In this document: positions 34,082-35,626 of the stretch, one piece after another | Numbering within the stretch: the stretch's first letter is position 1 | Layout of the letters: each line of letters starts with the position of its first letter | DNA from: JAKQIM01 sp964633225 | GTDB taxonomy: Bacteria > Chloroflexota > Anaerolineae > Anaerolineales > UBA4823 | Length of the DNA stretch: 35,626 nt | NCBI GenBank assembly: GCA_964633225.1 | Contig: CAZWFQ010000037.1 | Span: forward strand, 1-35,626 | Reading direction: 5' to 3' | Made by a program: the position numbers and the translations under genes | The notes under the pieces: model-generated | The model's input: only the letters and a program-made list of their open reading frames with translations | Database searches by the model: none | What the model was told of the DNA's origin: nothing

Positions 34082-35347
34082 ATGACAGGAAGTGTTGCAA
34101 TGAGAGTTGTGCACGAGTGGCAGTTTGCCGATGTTTGGCCAGGAAAAAGCACTCCAATGAACGAGCTTGAATATTTGCCCTGGGGAACGCGCTCCATAAA
34201 GCTGCTTGTCGTAATGGATGATGTTGAAGAGGACCTTTATATTCGCCCCGAGCTGGTGATGCAGAACGGGCGGATTGCGGGTTACTTGGGAGACCCTGAA
34301 CAGCCAGAGCTTGAAATATCTTGGGGTGGTGGGAACGAATTGGGCTTTGAAATCAAGCAATCATCTGGAAAGCAATACGTTTTTTTTAATGTAACACACC
34401 TGGATACTCAGCTTAAGGACAGGTATCGTCTGACTGTGCTGGTTGTTACTAAATTGGGGGATGTAATTGGAAAACAGGTGATCATATTACATCGGCCTGC
34501 CGATCTACCAGACAACATTTTCCGGCCGGTATGGGAAAACGATGCATTCGGAACATCCACGTTGAGCCTTAAGCCGTCTCAAATGGCAAGCAGTATTGCG
34601 GTGCCTTCTTACATTTCTCGGTGGTGGCCAACGGCGCAAGTTCGTTATGCGGTTATTCCCGATGCCATCACTGCCCCTAAGGTTGTGATTAAATGCCAAC
34701 GTAAATTGTCGCCTACAACTTCGCGCAGCAGGGTGGATATTTTCGTTAACACTGGCTCTGCTTCAGCATTGGCCACAGTTACAGGTGACCTGGAGTTTCC
34801 CTTGGTAGATCGACGCCAGATAAGAAGCGATCTGTTTACTTTTGCAGACGGCTGGGGGTTGAGAATATGGTTCCTGTGGTTGGACAAAACCTTTCCTGGG
34901 CAGTATACCCAATCTTTAACGGACGAAGAGAACAAATCCCTTGTTCATTGGGGCGCGGTACAAGAAGTTCCCGATGCCGAAAGGGTCGATTTGATATTTG
35001 GCCCACAATGGAATTTACGCTATTTATGCACTGATATACATTGGCGTGAGATGTGGGGCCAGCCGGCAAATAAGCCTGGTGGCGATCCGTTTGAGATTGT
35101 AATTGGCGGCGAAAACGGGGCGGACACCCTGGGGCGAGGAATCCGCATTTTGAGATTGTCTGGTCATACTTTTATCCCTGGTAGTGGCTTTGCAGGAGAC
35201 CCATCGCGACTTGTGCTGCACCAGATGCTTAATACACTGGAGACAGGGGCCAAGGGCAGCGGCACTTTTATGCACAAGCACACGCCCAGCCTGGATGCGG
35301 TATTTGATATTGGCTTGACCAGCAGTGATGTTTTAGGCGCCGAGTGA
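34082..35347 (+). CDS. Unrecognised 421-aa protein
   Basis: I start it at 34082 (MTGSVAMRVV), with GGAGG five bases upstream, rather than 34043. The sequence is strand-rich, with many aromatic and branched residues, few cysteines, no signal peptide and no membrane segment. Segments such as DLIFGPQWNLRYL and IHWREMWGQPANKPGGDPFEIVIGG, and a final GSGTFMHKHTPSLD, stand out, but I cannot link them to a family. It may be a beta-sandwich protein. Its 3' end overlaps the opposing PARG-like gene by 15 bp. No function is proposed. Confidence 0.8.
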   Translation: MTGSVAMRVVHEWQFADVWPGKSTPMNELEYLPWGTRSIKLLVVMDDVEEDLYIRPELVMQNGRIAGYLGDPEQPELEISWGGGNELGFEIKQSSGKQYVFFNVTHLDTQLKDRYRLTVLVVTKLGDVIGKQVIILHRPADLPDNIFRPVWENDAFGTSTLSLKPSQMASSIAVPSYISRWWPTAQVRYAVIPDAITAPKVVIKCQRKLSPTTSRSRVDIFVNTGSASALATVTGDLEFPLVDRRQIRSDLFTFADGWGLRIWFLWLDKTFPGQYTQSLTDEENKSLVHWGAVQEVPDAERVDLIFGPQWNLRYLCTDIHWREMWGQPANKPGGDPFEIVIGGENGADTLGRGIRILRLSGHTFIPGSGFAGDPSRLVLHQMLNTLETGAKGSGTFMHKHTPSLDAVFDIGLTSSDVLGAE

Positions 35348-35626
35348 AAGTCGAAAGGTATTTGCGAATGGGCTGATGTAGCGTTCGTCATCTGACCAGT
35401 CTACAATGGCAAAAACCACTTGCTGGTATGCACCTTGAAAGTCTTGCACCAGGGCATCATGGAAGAGTTGGCTGACCATCTTGCTATCATTGCCAAAGGC
35501 TCCACAGCCCCATGCGCCCAGTACAATCGCGTCGTGACCGTGTTGGATGCCAATCCAAAGCAGCTTGGCAATGCGTTCGCGAAAAGCCTGCCTGATCTCA
35601 GGTTGGCGCTCGGTGGGCAGATATTT
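35333..35626 (-). CDS. TIGR02452/PARG-like macrodomain protein, C-terminal part (cut by window edge)
   Basis: The last 97 codons of a gene that enters from the right edge; the stop is at 35335-35333. The segment AIVLGAWGCGAFGN is the conserved glycine-rich loop of TIGR02452 proteins, the microbial poly(ADP-ribose) glycohydrolase-like fold, followed by the typical VVFAIVDWSDD strand. The catalytic glutamates would lie upstream, outside the window, so activity cannot be judged. It overlaps the preceding plus-strand gene by 15 bp tail to tail. Confidence 0.85.
   Translation of the reverse strand, partial: KYLPTERQPEIRQAFRERIAKLLWIGIQHGHDAIVLGAWGCGAFGNDSKMVSQLFHDALVQDFQGAYQQVVFAIVDWSDDERYISPFANTFRLSLGA

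Overview
The window is gene-dense (almost no gap over 200 bp), has balanced base composition and carries about 25 protein genes. I see no rRNA, tRNA, CRISPR array, transposon or prophage gene. The gene types suggest a free-living, probably anaerobic Gram-positive-like or Chloroflexota (Anaerolineae-type) chromosome: NAD(P)HX repair enzyme, YtxH/DUF948-like pair, TIG/CARDB surface protein tied to a MacB-type ABC transporter, acetylpolyamine-amidohydrolase-like deacetylase, GH38 mannosidase, long GAF/PAS/HD-GYP sensor. The taxonomic placement is inference from gene content only.

Layout. (1) 1-4290, minus strand: a truncated unknown gene, an unrecognised 421-aa protein and a PanB-type ketopantoate hydroxymethyltransferase form a tight operon downstream of glmS; a perfect 42-bp palindrome lies upstream of glmS. 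(2) 4306-4566: a small 2[4Fe-4S] ferredoxin with a rho-independent terminator. (3) 4677-13289, minus strand: nine closely packed genes read in the order unknown 209-aa protein, deacetylase, YIP1-like membrane protein, ABC ATPase, TIG/CARDB surface protein, FtsX/MacB permease, stand-alone GyrA C-terminal beta-propeller, DNA polymerase IV. (4) 13492-19694, plus strand: GNAT protein, multi-domain HD-GYP sensor, NAD(P)HX epimerase/dehydratase, closed by a near-perfect hairpin. (5) 19758-20615, minus strand: YtxH-like and DUF948-like membrane proteins, divergent from (6) ligA, an alpha-oxoamine synthase and an RlmI-type methyltransferase (20683-25154, plus strand). Both genes of this divergent pair appear to have -10 boxes only 7-9 nt from their start codons, suggesting leaderless transcripts. 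(7) rph (minus) and hpt (plus), divergent from a shared AT-rich promoter. (8) 26584-30873, minus strand: AlaX-type editing protein and GH38 alpha-mannosidase. (9) 31072-33674, plus strand: a split PEP-synthase/rifampin-phosphotransferase-like dikinase with the swivelling phosphohistidine subunit and the ATP-grasp subunit as separate genes, behind three tandem dyads. (10) 33664-35626: small COG2388-type acetyltransferase, an unrecognised 421-aa protein and a truncated TIGR02452/PARG-like gene.

Most genes are household: cofactor synthesis and repair, cell-wall precursor supply, DNA repair and ligation, RNA processing, purine salvage. The less ordinary material is the split dikinase with its dyad array, the stand-alone GyrA C-terminal domain next to dinB, the YIP1-ABC-TIG-permease export module and the PanB-linked unknown enzyme.
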